Positions 1 through 11,694 of a stretch of DNA of 64,000 nucleotides are shown here, in pieces; within the stretch, counting starts at the first letter, position 1, and each line of letters begins with the position of its first letter. The DNA lies in assembly GCA_037074765.1 (NCBI GenBank), contig JBAMDO010000155.1:1-64000 (forward strand), in the 5' to 3' direction. This DNA is from Mansonella perstans. Taxonomy: Eukaryota > Nematoda > Chromadorea > Rhabditida > Onchocercidae. Both the position numbers and the translations under genes were made by a program. The notes under the pieces were generated by a model. That model saw only the letters and a program-made list of their open reading frames with translations, made no database searches and had not been told where the DNA came from.

Positions 1-279
1 CAGATGTACAACTGGTGGAAGCTAAGCTAAACTAATTTCATGCACTAACACTGTTTGGAGTAACTTTATACCAATTTATCGCTTCTTATCTATTGAAAAT
101 GGCATATGCTAGGATTTTAAAGTTTTTTTTATGAAAATGATTACTTAACAAGTATTCAATTGTTTACGCTTTTTGCTTCAATAATTTATTAATGAAATTC
201 GAAAATTGACGTGTACCGCGTGAATTATATAATTTTTCTTTCATAATAAGATTAATGAATATTATAATTAAGGAAAGCA
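1..279. other. Upstream flank of unc-112
   Basis: No gene can be supported here. The first 30 bases read in frame 1 as a short tail ending in TAA at 28-30, which could be the end of an upstream exon, but nothing else supports it. An AATTAAG followed by GAAAGCA just before the ATG at 280 could be a cis- or trans-splice acceptor for the next gene. Confidence 0.3.
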
Positions 280-3200
280 ATGACACATCTGGTGGAGAAT
301 GATTTCACTAACGATGGCAGTTGGCAAATTTCGATTTTGGTTACCGATTTAAATATTCAACGAAATTTATATGTTACCGGATCATTACACATTGGTGGTT
401 TAATGCTTAGACTGGTCGATGAAGTTGGTTCGTCTTTCCTTGATTAAGATTAATCAAAAAATATACTGTCATTAGGAGGAAATATATTTCTTATATTTTC
501 ATTGGCCTTCCTGTATCTGTTTTACTTATTGGCAATGATTTTGTGTAAGCGAAATGCTTCGTAAAATTTTTATCAATTAGTAATTGGCATTTTTTGGTGA
601 TGGCTAATAATGATGGCTTATTGGTTACAGAATAAAATTTTTCTCAAAATATTGCATTCAGATAGTAAGTTTTCCATTCAAATTTAGAAGAAGTGAATTT
701 TACAGATGTAAGCAAAGACTGGAGTGATCATGCACTTTGGTGGCCTGAAAAAAGACGTTGGCTTACGCATACACGTAGCACTTTGGATCAAATTGGCATT
801 ACTGCAAATTGTAATTTGGAGTTTACTCCTCAGCACAAATTGGCAATGTTTGTTTCTGCAGAATTATTTAATTAGAAATTGTTATTGCAGCAAATAAATC
901 AGATTAACAGAGTAAAGCAAATTCTTTGCACATATAATTTGTCGTTATTGTTTATGCTATAATTAAAAATGTATAGTTTTTTAGTATGAATTTAGCGTAT
1001 TGAATATAAATAATTACTAACTACATTTTGTGCTGCGACTGTCCAGTTATTTTATTTAGATTAAAATCCGATTTCCATATCCTAGTTTATATAATAATGT
1101 TTCCAGAGTGCAATTACCAGATTTACAAATGATTGATGCACGTTTGGATTTTTCCGTGAATATTGTTCGCGCCACTCAGCAACTTTGTAGGGAAATCGGT
1201 AAGTTATTCCTCATCTGTAATATGTTCCTATTGTTTCTTTTCAAAAGCTTGTTTTTCCTTGCTTAGATGTAGATTTTTATGGTGCTTCACTATTCACTGC
1301 TTTCTGACTAACGGTAATTGAAGTGACTTATTGAGCTGAAAGGAAATTAATGTGGTAAAAAAAAAGAGTTGTAGGCATAAGGTACTCTGAAGAATTGTCA
1401 TTGGTACGATTTATACCGCCAGAACTTCTTAGGAAAGGTCTTGGATTTGAGCTGGATCAAACTGGTCTACAGCAGCCACCACATTTGGAGGTAAGCTAGA
1501 TATTGTATTTTGCTAACTGAAATAGAAAAATTGATTTTGCATTACTTATTTGGAAGTCTCGATAAATTGGATTTATTTTGAATCTTTTTTCAAATCTTGA
1601 TTCTGAAATCGCTTCAGAAATTTAGAATACATGCGAAATTTAGTATACGCCAGTTTTCCGTCCTGTGTTTTCTAGGAATCTATCGGTCCTGGGACCCTTC
1701 GTCGACAGAAGCCAATCAGTGCGTCTACTTCCAATTTATCTCGACCGCTTCGCCGAGGCACCAGTCCAGGGTTGTCAGCGAGTGGTCAGATATTTAATGC
1801 TAGTGAACTCGGTTCACTCCCGCGTGCAGGAACAGTTCCACGAGGAATAAGTCCTGGTCCTGGTGCTGTAAGTTTATTTCTTTTGGTTACCTTTTTTTTG
1901 TATTATTGATTCTTGTATTTTCAATGATTACGTAAAATTTATATGCATACAAGATTTAAAGGTGAATGAAATATTATGGAAATTAACTGTTTATGGATTT
2001 AATTTTAATTGTTTTCAAAAGTCGTTCAAATTTTCAGTATAGCAGTTCAATTGGTCGCAACCCTATTATGCCTTCCGTTTCATTCTGTGAAGGGCTCGAA
2101 AATGAACAGTATGATATGGCTCTTGTGCAATCACCGCGAATTATTCCAAGTAAGGAAATGAATATCTTCAGACCACAGAATTATATGGAAAAAGCGGCGC
2201 TCAATCGTGGTTGGCTTGATTCGTCAAGGTAAGTATTTAATTGATTTCGTAATCGTGAAGTTATTTAATTATTCTGAGGTCTCATTTCCTGAATCATAAT
2301 ACTTTTTATAGATATTAGAGCGCTGATGAATAAGAATTTTCACTGGATAAGATAACGAAGGATAATATGATCTGGTTTGAGAGTAGCTATTAATTATTAA
2401 TTCAATTAATTTTAAACGCTTAAGTATTAAATTTTAAAAATCTTACTTTTCAGAATTTCTCAGTTTGTCGTATCTATTGTTTGAAAAGAAACAAAAGAGA
2501 AAAAAACAGAGTTGTGTATTACGGTTTATGTGAATTTCCAAGAATTAATGCAATGTATAGTACTGTATGTATATATGTATATAATGTATATGTATATATG
2601 TGCAGTGTATATACTTTGTACAGTCTGCTTCCATTTGAACACAGTTTTTTAACTTTAACATTTTGTAGGTCCCTTATGGAACAAGGCATATCCGAAGGTG
2701 ACATGGTGCTTCTGAGATTCAAATATATGTCGTTCTTTGACCTAAATCCTAAGGTATATGTGTATTACTTCTCGAATTATATCTCTCAACATTTTGAAAA
2801 ATGAAGAGTAAAGCGAACGAGATTCTTCAAATACAAACTGCTTTATATGTAAAGTGGAAAGCTTCCATATCATTATGTCTTTGTAGTATGATCCAGTACG
2901 TATCAATCAGTTGTACGAACAGGCTAAATGGTCGATTCTGCTAGAAGAATTTGATCATACTGAGGAAGAAGCCATGCTTTTTGCTGCATTGCAAGTTCGC
3001 TTTTAAAATCTTTTGTTAAAATTGTGAAAGGTTTCAAGTTTTCACATAGTTTGTTTGCAGTTACAAGCTGCACTACAGCGTGATTTGCCGGAACCGGAAG
3101 CTCCTGAGAAAGATGATGTGGATTTATTACTTGATGAACTTGTGAGTTACCATTCATATTTGTAAATCATTCTGTTACTTACAAAATTTTCCAAGGTGTT

Positions 3201-6072
3201 TTAAATTTTTCGGTTAAAATTTTAAAGCTCTCAAACGTTGATTCACATTAAGAATTCTTTATTTTGTTTAGGAACAAAATCTAGACGCCGCAGCTTACAA
3301 TCGCAAGGCAGATCTTATGCAAGTCCCTGAGCTTGCTGATTATCTTAAATATATGAAGTATTAACGAATTCAATTTTTTATAAAATCGGCATTATTAACA
3401 TTAGTAACTAATAGTTTAAAATAAGAAGTATTGAGAAATTTGAGGCGGGGCCTGCTTTACTAAATAACATATTATGAACAAGTTCAGTTTTGTTCGAGTA
3501 ACTATTTCATGTTTAATTTATTGCTACATCGGTTTATTGTTCAAATTAGTACTGAGAGGAACATATGATTCAGACCGAAAAAAATAGCATTCAAAGGCTT
3601 TAAACGAGCGTATTTCTCATTTCGAGATTTACATCTCAGTTGGTATCAGAATTCGAACGACATAAACGGTCCACCAATGGGACATTTCAGTCTTAAAGGT
3701 TTGTTTTCCTCCTTAATTTTTGGTGTTTAAGTTTTTTTAACTTTTAATTTTCATTATATTTTAATACCCATCGTGCTTTCTTGCGTTAGCTTTTGACAGA
3801 ACCTTACAGATATTTATTATATCCATGCTCAAATGTTGTCATAGTAACAATTGCCTTTCTTAAAAAAGAACTCTGTTTATCAGGATGTGAAGTAACACCA
3901 GATGTTTTCTTGGCACAGTCAAAATTTCATATCAAACTACTAATACCGAGCAATGAAGGCATGACTGAAATGATTTTAAAATGTGACACGGTGAGTTTCT
4001 TTTAAAAAAAATGCTGAAACAAAAATTTAAGCATAAAAAGCACAATTTTTCCTTTTACATGGATAAATGCTCTGTTTCATTCATAAGTCATGCATACATT
4101 TTGAATACTAGTAATGGCATGAAGCTAAAAACCTAACTGGTGTTGAAGGATTTGCTTTTCGATCGATTTTTATGACGATTATCAGAATATTTGCGTAAAG
4201 AAATTGTGCTTAAAGTTCTTTCCTTTTTTTTCATAGGAGCATCAGTATGCTCGTTGGATTGCTGCATGCCGCCTTGCTTCGCGTGGAAAAACGATGGCTG
4301 ATGCGAGTTATCAGTCAGAAGTTGATTCGATCAAAAAACTTCTGCAGATGCAGTCAGGAGGTTTTTTAAATTTTCTTTCATCAGTTACTTGATTTAGCAT
4401 ATCAATTTTCTTTGCTTCTTAGTTTTATAATTTCTTTGCAGTGAATGATAAAATTAGTATTTATATTTTCTGAATGTTGTCGCTCGTCCTGTTTGAAGTA
4501 ATTTAGAATACCTGAGTAATACGAGGAAGACTAAAAAGCCTGCTTCGTTACAACTTATTTAAGTGGTGAATTTATCTTTTTTGCCATAGCAGGATCGCTG
4601 AATAATACTGTGAAAAAGCGTCGTGCTGTGGAATTGCCTCCTGATTTTAATGTCGATGAATTTGTTTCGCAGAGATATACTCGTAGAGCTCGTTCAAGGC
4701 AAGCAGTAAGTCATTTTTAAAAATTTGTATCACGCGCAAGTGGAAGCAATCGTAAATTTCCAAAATTAATCGATCAAAAACAAATGAGTGCTACTGTATT
4801 CGAGCATCATGCCATTCATTATTGTGCACTAAGATGTTTGTTCGCAACTTTTATTAAAAATTATGTAAACTGTTGGTGGGTGCACATTCTTTACATTCAT
4901 GGCACATTCTCTCATCCTTGCAAGGTGCTTCTAACTTCTCTCACTATGCAAAGTACTGCGTGCTTCCAATATTTCGGTTGCTGTTTTGATTGTTTTTTTT
5001 TTAATTTTTTTGTAAACTATTATTGCAGCTCCAGCAACGAATCACCGAAGCACACTCAAATGTTCGAAATTTATCAAGCACGGAAGCGAAGCTACACTAT
5101 ATACGAGCATGGGAAGCATTACCAGAACACGGCATCCATTACTTCATTGTTCGGTTCAGGTTTCTAATTTTTATCGTAAGATATCTGAATGTTATCGATC
5201 AAGTATTTTGTCTTCTTTTGTAAATAATTGCTCATTTAGCTTACTCTTATAATTTGATCGCATTTAGATTATCCCTTTCATACGTAATTTTTTTTTCATG
5301 TTAAGAAACAGTAGAAAATCGGAATTGATGGGCATCGCTTTCAATAGGATAATGCGAATGAATATGGATACTGGAGAAAGTTTGAAAACATGGAGGTTTT
5401 CAGCGATGAAAAAATGGCATGTTAATTGGGAAATTCGACATCTGAAGGTGGCTTTAGTTTTCCATAACTTTTTTTTTCAAAGTATACATTCTGGATATCA
5501 CACAATTTTGAATATATTTTTTGTATTTCTTGATTATCATTCAACGTTAGTTGCAATCATTGTAATTAAAACATGAAATCAAAAGCGTATTTTTTCAAAA
5601 AATAATTCCTGAGTGGGAATTAAATAACAGGAACTAAGATATTTGGCATAAGTGATATACAGTTGGAACTGCCTTCTTTAATTCTAAACATATTTTAATA
5701 GAAATTACAGATCTCAGGATTATCAAGAACATTCGAAGCGTAGGAAAATAAAAATAAGATCAAAAGAATTTTAAAAAATTTTCAGATACAGTTCGAAGAC
5801 GAAGATATCGAATTCAAGCCTCTGTCCGCTGATTGCAAGGTTTTTTTTTTGAGTAAATTAATGCAATTTGCAGAAACTAGATATTGCTAATGATATGGTT
5901 TGACGATTTGTCAAATGTCGACCTTTTTCATGAATTCTAAGAAATAGAATTTTTTTTTCAGGTTGCACATGAATTCATTGGTGGCTATATTTTTTTGTCG
6001 CTACGAAACAAAGAACAAAATCAAACATTAAATGAAGAGCTTTTCCATAAATTAACTGGTGGATGGGCCTAA
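280..6072 (+). CDS. unc-112: Kindlin / UNC-112 (fermitin family), integrin-adhesion scaffold
   Basis: Kindlins bind beta-integrin tails at muscle attachment sites and cell adhesions. Eighteen exons can be joined with consistent phase: 280-427, 706-847, 1107-1198, 1375-1490, 1676-1867, 2038-2228, 2669-2753, 2887-2994, 3061-3141, 3272-3357, 3574-3698, 3884-3990, 4237-4360, 4593-4705, 5029-5159, 5306-5447, 5786-5839 and 5962-6072. They give 715 aa, close to the family length. The start [16 protein letters not shown] opens the F0 domain. An F1 segment with [16 protein letters not shown] follows, then a Ser/Pro-rich F1 loop with GISPGPGA, the F2 segment, a PH domain (about residues 410-510, GHFSLKG to [14 protein letters not shown]), and an F3/PTB domain ending [11 protein letters not shown]...LTGGWA. 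The terminal GGWA-stop is typical of the family. The site corresponding to the vertebrate kindlin Gln-Trp integrin-binding pair reads Lys-Trp here (AMKKWHVNW). The gene is convergent with the Nudix gene. Confidence 0.95.
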
Positions 6073-7488
6073 TCAGTAGTGCTTTTTTAATGAAGTTTCT
6101 ATGCAGCTTAACATCACTGCCAACAATTTTTAAAAAATCTGGGAATGTTTCACTTTAATCTGAAATTGAAATTGTCGAAGTAAATTATATCGACATAAGT
6201 TCCAGGCTTGTTATTGCATATATTTCTATGCAGTCTCACTCCAAAAGGTATTGCTGATCAAACTCCATTAACAGTAGAAGTCCTGGCAATTCAGATACAG
6301 TTTTAGAAAGCATATTGCAGTAATTTCTTGGTTAGTTCTGACATAGCTGATTGTGCCATTCGTATATATTTTTGTTTCTTTTTTTGTATTTTATGTTACT
6401 TCCATTTTTTAATTTGATCTTTCCTGCGTGCCTTTGATTTATTTTTTAATATGTAATTATCCAAATTCGCAAAAATCTTTAATTTGCAATCATTTTATCC
6501 TATTTTGTCAGTTTCGATGTTAAGTGTCTTAACTTTTTTCCGTCAAACTGCCTTTGTCATTTGACAGTGATAAGAAAGAATTTAATAAAATGCTCTTTAT
6601 GCTGTAAGATTTATCAGATTTCAAGAGTGGATTACAAAAGCCATTCCTTTAATCTTAATACTAATCTCTTGCCATATTTTTATTCTCCTAATTTATGAAA
6701 ACTTATTTCTAGTTTAATTATCGAAATCAGCCATCAAATTCTACGGGTTACTTATTTTATTTTGATCCTTCCGTGCATATATTGTTTTATTATCTATATA
6801 TCCACATAAGTACTCAAGTTACTTGAGATGCATGATCTTTCTTTGATTCGTTCCCTTGATTTCTGTTGCACCAAGTTACAATACTTTGCGCGTGTTATAG
6901 ATTTTTAAAATTTACTTTTAAACAGTTAGTATTGAGGAAAAGTCCTTTTATTTGGACTATGAAGATAGATTTGTACCCTTAATTTGAACACTCGATATGT
7001 TAATTTTAGTGAAAGCCAACTTGTATGTTTTCCCGTCTGTCATGATAAGATGTTAATCCGCTGTAAAGAATTAACATTACATTTATTTTTGTAAGGAATG
7101 AATGACAACGCTCGAAACTCAAATGAATAATAACCGTAAGGAAAACGATAATATAACTTCAGTAATACAGTACGGTTCGGAGTATATGTAGACAAAATCG
7201 AAATCAGCCAGAAGCAGTAATTGGCAGCAGTCCTCTCTTTTTTACCGTTAATTTCCTAAAATTTATATCCGGCATGTGTCTAGCAGTCTTAATCAATCAG
7301 ATTAAGATGCGTTACAAATCTGAGGTTGCCAAATACTACAAAGAGAGCAATTCTCAGAAAATGATAAATAATACAAATTATTTCGATTTTTCCGACAATT
7401 AGACTACATACATCCTGGAAATGAAAATTTATTTACGATCTGGAAATGTCAAAAAAGATCTTCAAGACAAACGCGTACGCTTTTATTT
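6073..7488. other. Convergent intergenic region with 3' UTRs
   Basis: This lies between the stop codons of unc-112 (+) and the Nudix gene (-). No conserved coding sequence is visible. An AATAAA at 6584-6589 is a reasonable poly(A) signal for unc-112, implying a 3' UTR of roughly 0.5 kb. The rest is AT-rich sequence with no structure I can name. Confidence 0.5.
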
Positions 7489-8987
7489 TCAACTTTTGTT
7501 GTCCGTTTCTATTTGATTTTTGAAAAACCACATGAGACCATAAAGCATTCCAGGACAACTTGCTACTTCTTTTTGGTTACAATACTCCTGGGCTTCGGGT
7601 ATCGTCATGAAAATCTGAAGAAAGACAGAAGTGTCATGAATGGATTGGAAATAATGATAACTGTTTCGTTAACTCCTGAAATACAAAGTACCCTCACAAC
7701 GGATTGTAGGATATATCACCTGTACAAACACTGTTACGCTCGAATTGTCAGTTTCGAAAAATAGCCACATTTTTCATTATGAGATATGACTAAATTCGTC
7801 TTATTAACAATACCGAGAATTTTGATTTTATGATTTGATCATTCAAAATCTATTTCAATCTCAAATTCGTACAAGACCTCTACTATTTCAAAGAGTTATT
7901 AAAAAACCTTTTCAATTTTTTCGGTATCTATGCCACCTCCCTCGCTAACTTTCATCGTTTCATCGATTTCAGCGTAGAACAATTCTTGGCGTGCACCCGA
8001 TGAACCGATACCTGTTCTAAAATATAAAGAGACGTTCTAACAGATTTCCAAAAGCTATTTATTATGTTTTTATGACTAATCTAAAATTTAGTTCTATTAA
8101 AATAGCAAAAATTTTGCTAATGGATAAGAAAATTTGGAATACTGACACGAATGTTTTTATGCTCTGAATGTCATTTTCGTTAACGCTATAGCCACATTCT
8201 TCATGAATTTCTTCTTGCATATGCTTTCGCCAACTAATATTTGGTTTATCAACAAGACCAGCACAAAGTTCAATTGTTTCACCCAAACTTATCGGATATT
8301 TCGACCAGTTTATTTCACTCCACTTCCTATTAGCATTTCCATCCAGCCTACGTATTTTTGATATGTAAACAGCTGGAAGAAACAAAGATATTCAGAATTA
8401 AAAGACTTCGTTTGCACATACATTTATCATAAAGCATTGCACAGATTGATTCTTTAATCAATTAATTTAATTTCTCACACAGTATACTAGAAAAATTCTT
8501 GGGATGAGAGACCACAGCTTATCTTTGAAACTTTCAAACTGGAAAAGTTTGATAGTTAATTACGATACTCTTCAGTTCCACACTATCAAGCATGCAAATT
8601 AACAGGAGCCATGAGAGATTTTAAACTATTAATTTTTAACAAAATTTTACCCGAAACTTGTCAAATCAAGCAGATACCTGGCCGAAATTGTTTTACAAAC
8701 AGCAGTAACTGCTTCTGTTTATGGTACAATAAACAGGCAACACTGTCGTAGCGTAACATAAGATCCCAATTGATAAGCTTGTCACCCTGAAGCTCTTAAT
8801 GTATAAATTCCACGATAAAAAATATGAAATTGGTGGGCTAAGGTTAGTCTAATAACGAACCACCAGCAACGATGAAATTAGAACATCTTACCCTCTTGAA
8901 TTTCATCCTCATCGGTCGAATGAACTGAGAATCGTGGACATTTTCGAAAATTTCAACTTCTGTTGGAAATTCTTCGCTTCCAGCCAT
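7489..8987 (-). CDS. Nudix hydrolase, NUDT14-like UDP-sugar pyrophosphatase
   Basis: This family hydrolyses UDP-glucose and ADP-ribose-type nucleotide sugars in the cytosol, using Mg2+ held by the Nudix helix. Five exons join in phase on the minus strand: 8892-8987, 8678-8786, 8147-8372, 7908-8016 and 7489-7614. They give 221 aa, essentially the length of vertebrate NUDT14. Exon 2 encodes a YDSVACLLYHKQKQLLL strand followed by VKQFRP. Exon 3 carries the Nudix box at residues 107-130 (ELCAGLVDKP then QEEIHEECGY), with Glu122, Glu126 and Glu127 as the expected metal ligands. Exon 4 has the GIGSSGARQELFYAE segment matching the NUDT14 substrate loop, and exon 5 ends with GMLYGLMWFFKNQ. The exon 3 donor was placed at GT|GTCAGT because only that phase restores the conserved alignment. 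The UDP-sugar substrate is inferred from family resemblance. Confidence 0.9.
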
Positions 8988-9541
8988 TCAGAATGTTGTC
9001 TCAATAGTCTGCACATTACAAGTAATAATTTTTACAGAAACTGTGTTTTGTGACAGCATTCACATTTTTTTGCTGAGAAATCTAACTTTAAACTCTCCAG
9101 AAGCACTTATCTAAATAAGCTGATCACTTACCAACAACTGGAAATGAAACGATATTGGTAGAAAAGCAAAATCAGTTTAAAATTGAAAAGCTGTTTGAAG
9201 AAAAAATTCAAATTTATTTCATGTTCAGCACAGAAAACAGGAAAGAAATGAATTACAATGTCCGAGTGCATACAAAACAAGCGACTAACGAACCATTAAA
9301 CATAAATTTGACAAGTTGGTTAGCTTATCAAGGCTTGTCAAAAAAATACATAAAAGAAAAGCAATTTGAATCATTGATAAGATGCTTCATAACTTGAGAA
9401 TCATTTTATAGTAGATCAAGAAATTTACAAAGTCAGTCATTCTAAAGAACAAGAATATAAATTCTAATCAAAAAATCAATGATAATTTTCAAAAAACAAC
9501 CAACTGTTCTCCGATATAAATTCATTAAGATTACGGAAAAA
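8988..9541. other. Short intergenic region between Nudix gene and SDR cassette
   Basis: This holds the Nudix promoter and the 3' flank of the dehydrogenase locus. A plus-strand open frame at 9155-9397 is Lys/Glu/Asn-rich, has no ATG at its first position, shows no family resemblance and is not flanked by convincing splice sites, so it is not called as a gene. Confidence 0.4.
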
Positions 9542-10654
9542 TTAAATTTTTGGAAGTATAATGCCTTTCTCCTCGCATAGCTTATCAGTTAGCTGCCATA
9601 GATGATCCTGTTGCTTCTCATCCACTGCATCTTTGAATAATTTGGTGACATGTTTACACTCGTTGCTGTAATAAGCACCATTCATGTTGGTAACACTATC
9701 CGAAGTACACAAGAAGACGCAAATTCGAGAACCTTCACAAACAGGAGCTCCACTATAACCACCAGCTCTGAAAATTGCAACATTTTTATTCAAACATATA
9801 TATATATATGATTACAATAAATTTTGATTTACGATTGAAAATAATTTAAATAAAAATGTTGGCCTGAAATTATGAAAAATGGCATAATTTTCCAATATTT
9901 TCGATTGAAATAAGCGGTTGAACGTCAACATAATTCTTCAAAAAATATTCACTATCCATTACAACCATTGCGTAAGCAAACCATTAAACTAGCATTTTAA
10001 TGATAATTTTGTAGTTCTTTTGACAGTCTAACATAATAGTGGTTTAACTTTCTACAATGTTCTTCTCGAACTAACCGCAAAAGTTTTGTCTCGATAACTC
10101 CTGGTTCTAAAACATTACAAGTAACTCCAGATTTATTGAATAAACGAGCCAACTTGAACGCCATCAAGTGAACCATAAGTTTTGAACGTGAATACTGCGT
10201 GTACTTCTCATAATTTTTCAAACTTTCCAAATCTGACCAATCTAGAGAATACCTAAAAATATGTTGTAGAAAAGTCTCATTGAAGAAAAATTTGCATGCT
10301 ATTGCCGAGAGTTTCATGAAATTACAATTTTCTTCTATGTTTTCAAATTGAAGAATGAATCACCAGTACCAGGAAAATCACATATATTTGGATCTCATCA
10401 TCTTATCATAGCTGGATTTTATCATCTGTAGTCTCGTTTCAGAATGCATTGGTGTCTAATTAAAAAAATTCTGTCTAGAATTTTATTTCTAACTTCCCAA
10501 TTTTACTCAATTACTGGAAAATCAAAGAAAAAAAAAAAGAAAAAACAAACCATTCGTAGCAAATACTGCTCACAAGAACCAATCGAGATGGGGAATTATT
10601 CTTCAATAGAGTGAACAGCGATCTTGATAGGATATAGTGCGCAAGGTAATTCAC
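9542..10654 (-). CDS. Alternative 3' exon cassette (4'-5'-6') of short-chain dehydrogenase, catalytic version
   Basis: Three exons, 10551-10654, 10076-10252 and 9542-9767, encode the second half of a classical short-chain dehydrogenase. Exon 4' is VNYLAHYILSRSLF...RLVLVSS. Exon 5' carries the active-site YSRSK (Tyr-x-x-x-Lys) and the EPGVIETKLL motif with the PG turn. Exon 6' is the C-terminal substrate-lid region ending CEEKGIILPKI. Exon 4' has the same length (104 nt) and phase as exon 4 of the adjacent full gene, and exon 5' the same borders as exon 5. I found no TGxxxGxG or NAG exons in the 1.04 kb upstream. It is therefore either an alternative 3' end used by splicing from exon 3 at 13596, giving 291 aa, or the remnant of a tandem duplicate that lost its 5' half. 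The joint LTFQ|VNYLAHY reads as normal SDR sequence. Confidence 0.8.
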
Positions 10655-11694
10655 CTGTGATTAACCAAAACTTTACTTTCTCTCCATCTGTTTATTAGAG
10701 TTCTTATTTCAGTTGAAATTAAACTACTTTGATTTTATCAATGTTAGAGAGAAAACGTCGTGGTACAACACTGGAAATTAAAATTAAACAATTTTTTATC
10801 AAATCGAAACAAAGTGATTTAGATCTTATCATCAATTTCCAATACGATTAGACTCTTTTAGTAAAGAGTGAATCACTGTCATGCATTTTTAAACAGATCA
10901 ATGTTAAAAATAATAGGCATGAAATATCCAACAGTAAATATTGATACACACACCAATATTCAAAAAACAACTATCATTTTCGAGACCATCTAGTAAATAA
11001 AACAGTTCACCTAGCACTTTAAGCAATAAAAAAATTATAAAATTCAATAAATCACTTTTCATAAATCACTAATAGAGTTATGAAAGCTTACAAAGGATAA
11101 TATCGCAAAAACTTGTTCACTTTTTTTCCAAAATACTTCAAAATTATCTTTTTTCATTTTTTCTAGAATTTGATCTAACATTACGTTTCCAGTCAAAATC
11201 CGAAATTAAAAATAACTACAACCTGTCAGTCAGTAATCACTACCAATCCTTCGTTAGCAATACATAAACATGTGAAAGACGGGAGAATTATGAGATCATG
11301 AAGACGAAGTGAAAGGCATCTTATAAAAGCACGACAAAACAAGTCCTTTAAGACTTTAAAATAATTTAAATTTGCTCTTTTAAAATTATCGTACTTTTGA
11401 AAAACTCCCGAAAAAAAACGATCAGAACTGCAGAAAGTTCTCAGCTACAAATAAGTGATTTCACTGCATAACTGGAAGAAGAATGAAAGAACAAACACCG
11501 ATAAATTCTTATGACAAACAAAAATTTTGTCGAACTGTTGCAGAGTCAAAAACTGAAAACAAATTCCATTCATAAAAACCCGCAAAATAATATTGTGAAA
11601 ATCAAAAAAGAAACTACTACATGAGGTGAAGATCAAAGCTGTTACATAAAAGCATCACACTATCAGTCAATCGTGTTATTTCAACATACCATTT
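10655..11694. other. Spacer between the two SDR exon cassettes
   Basis: I looked on the minus strand for the missing 5' SDR exons (TGxxxGIG, NAG) and saw none. The stretch is AT-rich with only short open frames and no recognisable features. Confidence 0.5.

Noticed and set aside
9155..9397. 80-codon plus-strand frame as a gene
   Set aside because: No ATG at the frame's first position, low-complexity Lys/Glu/Asn composition, no motif or splice context.
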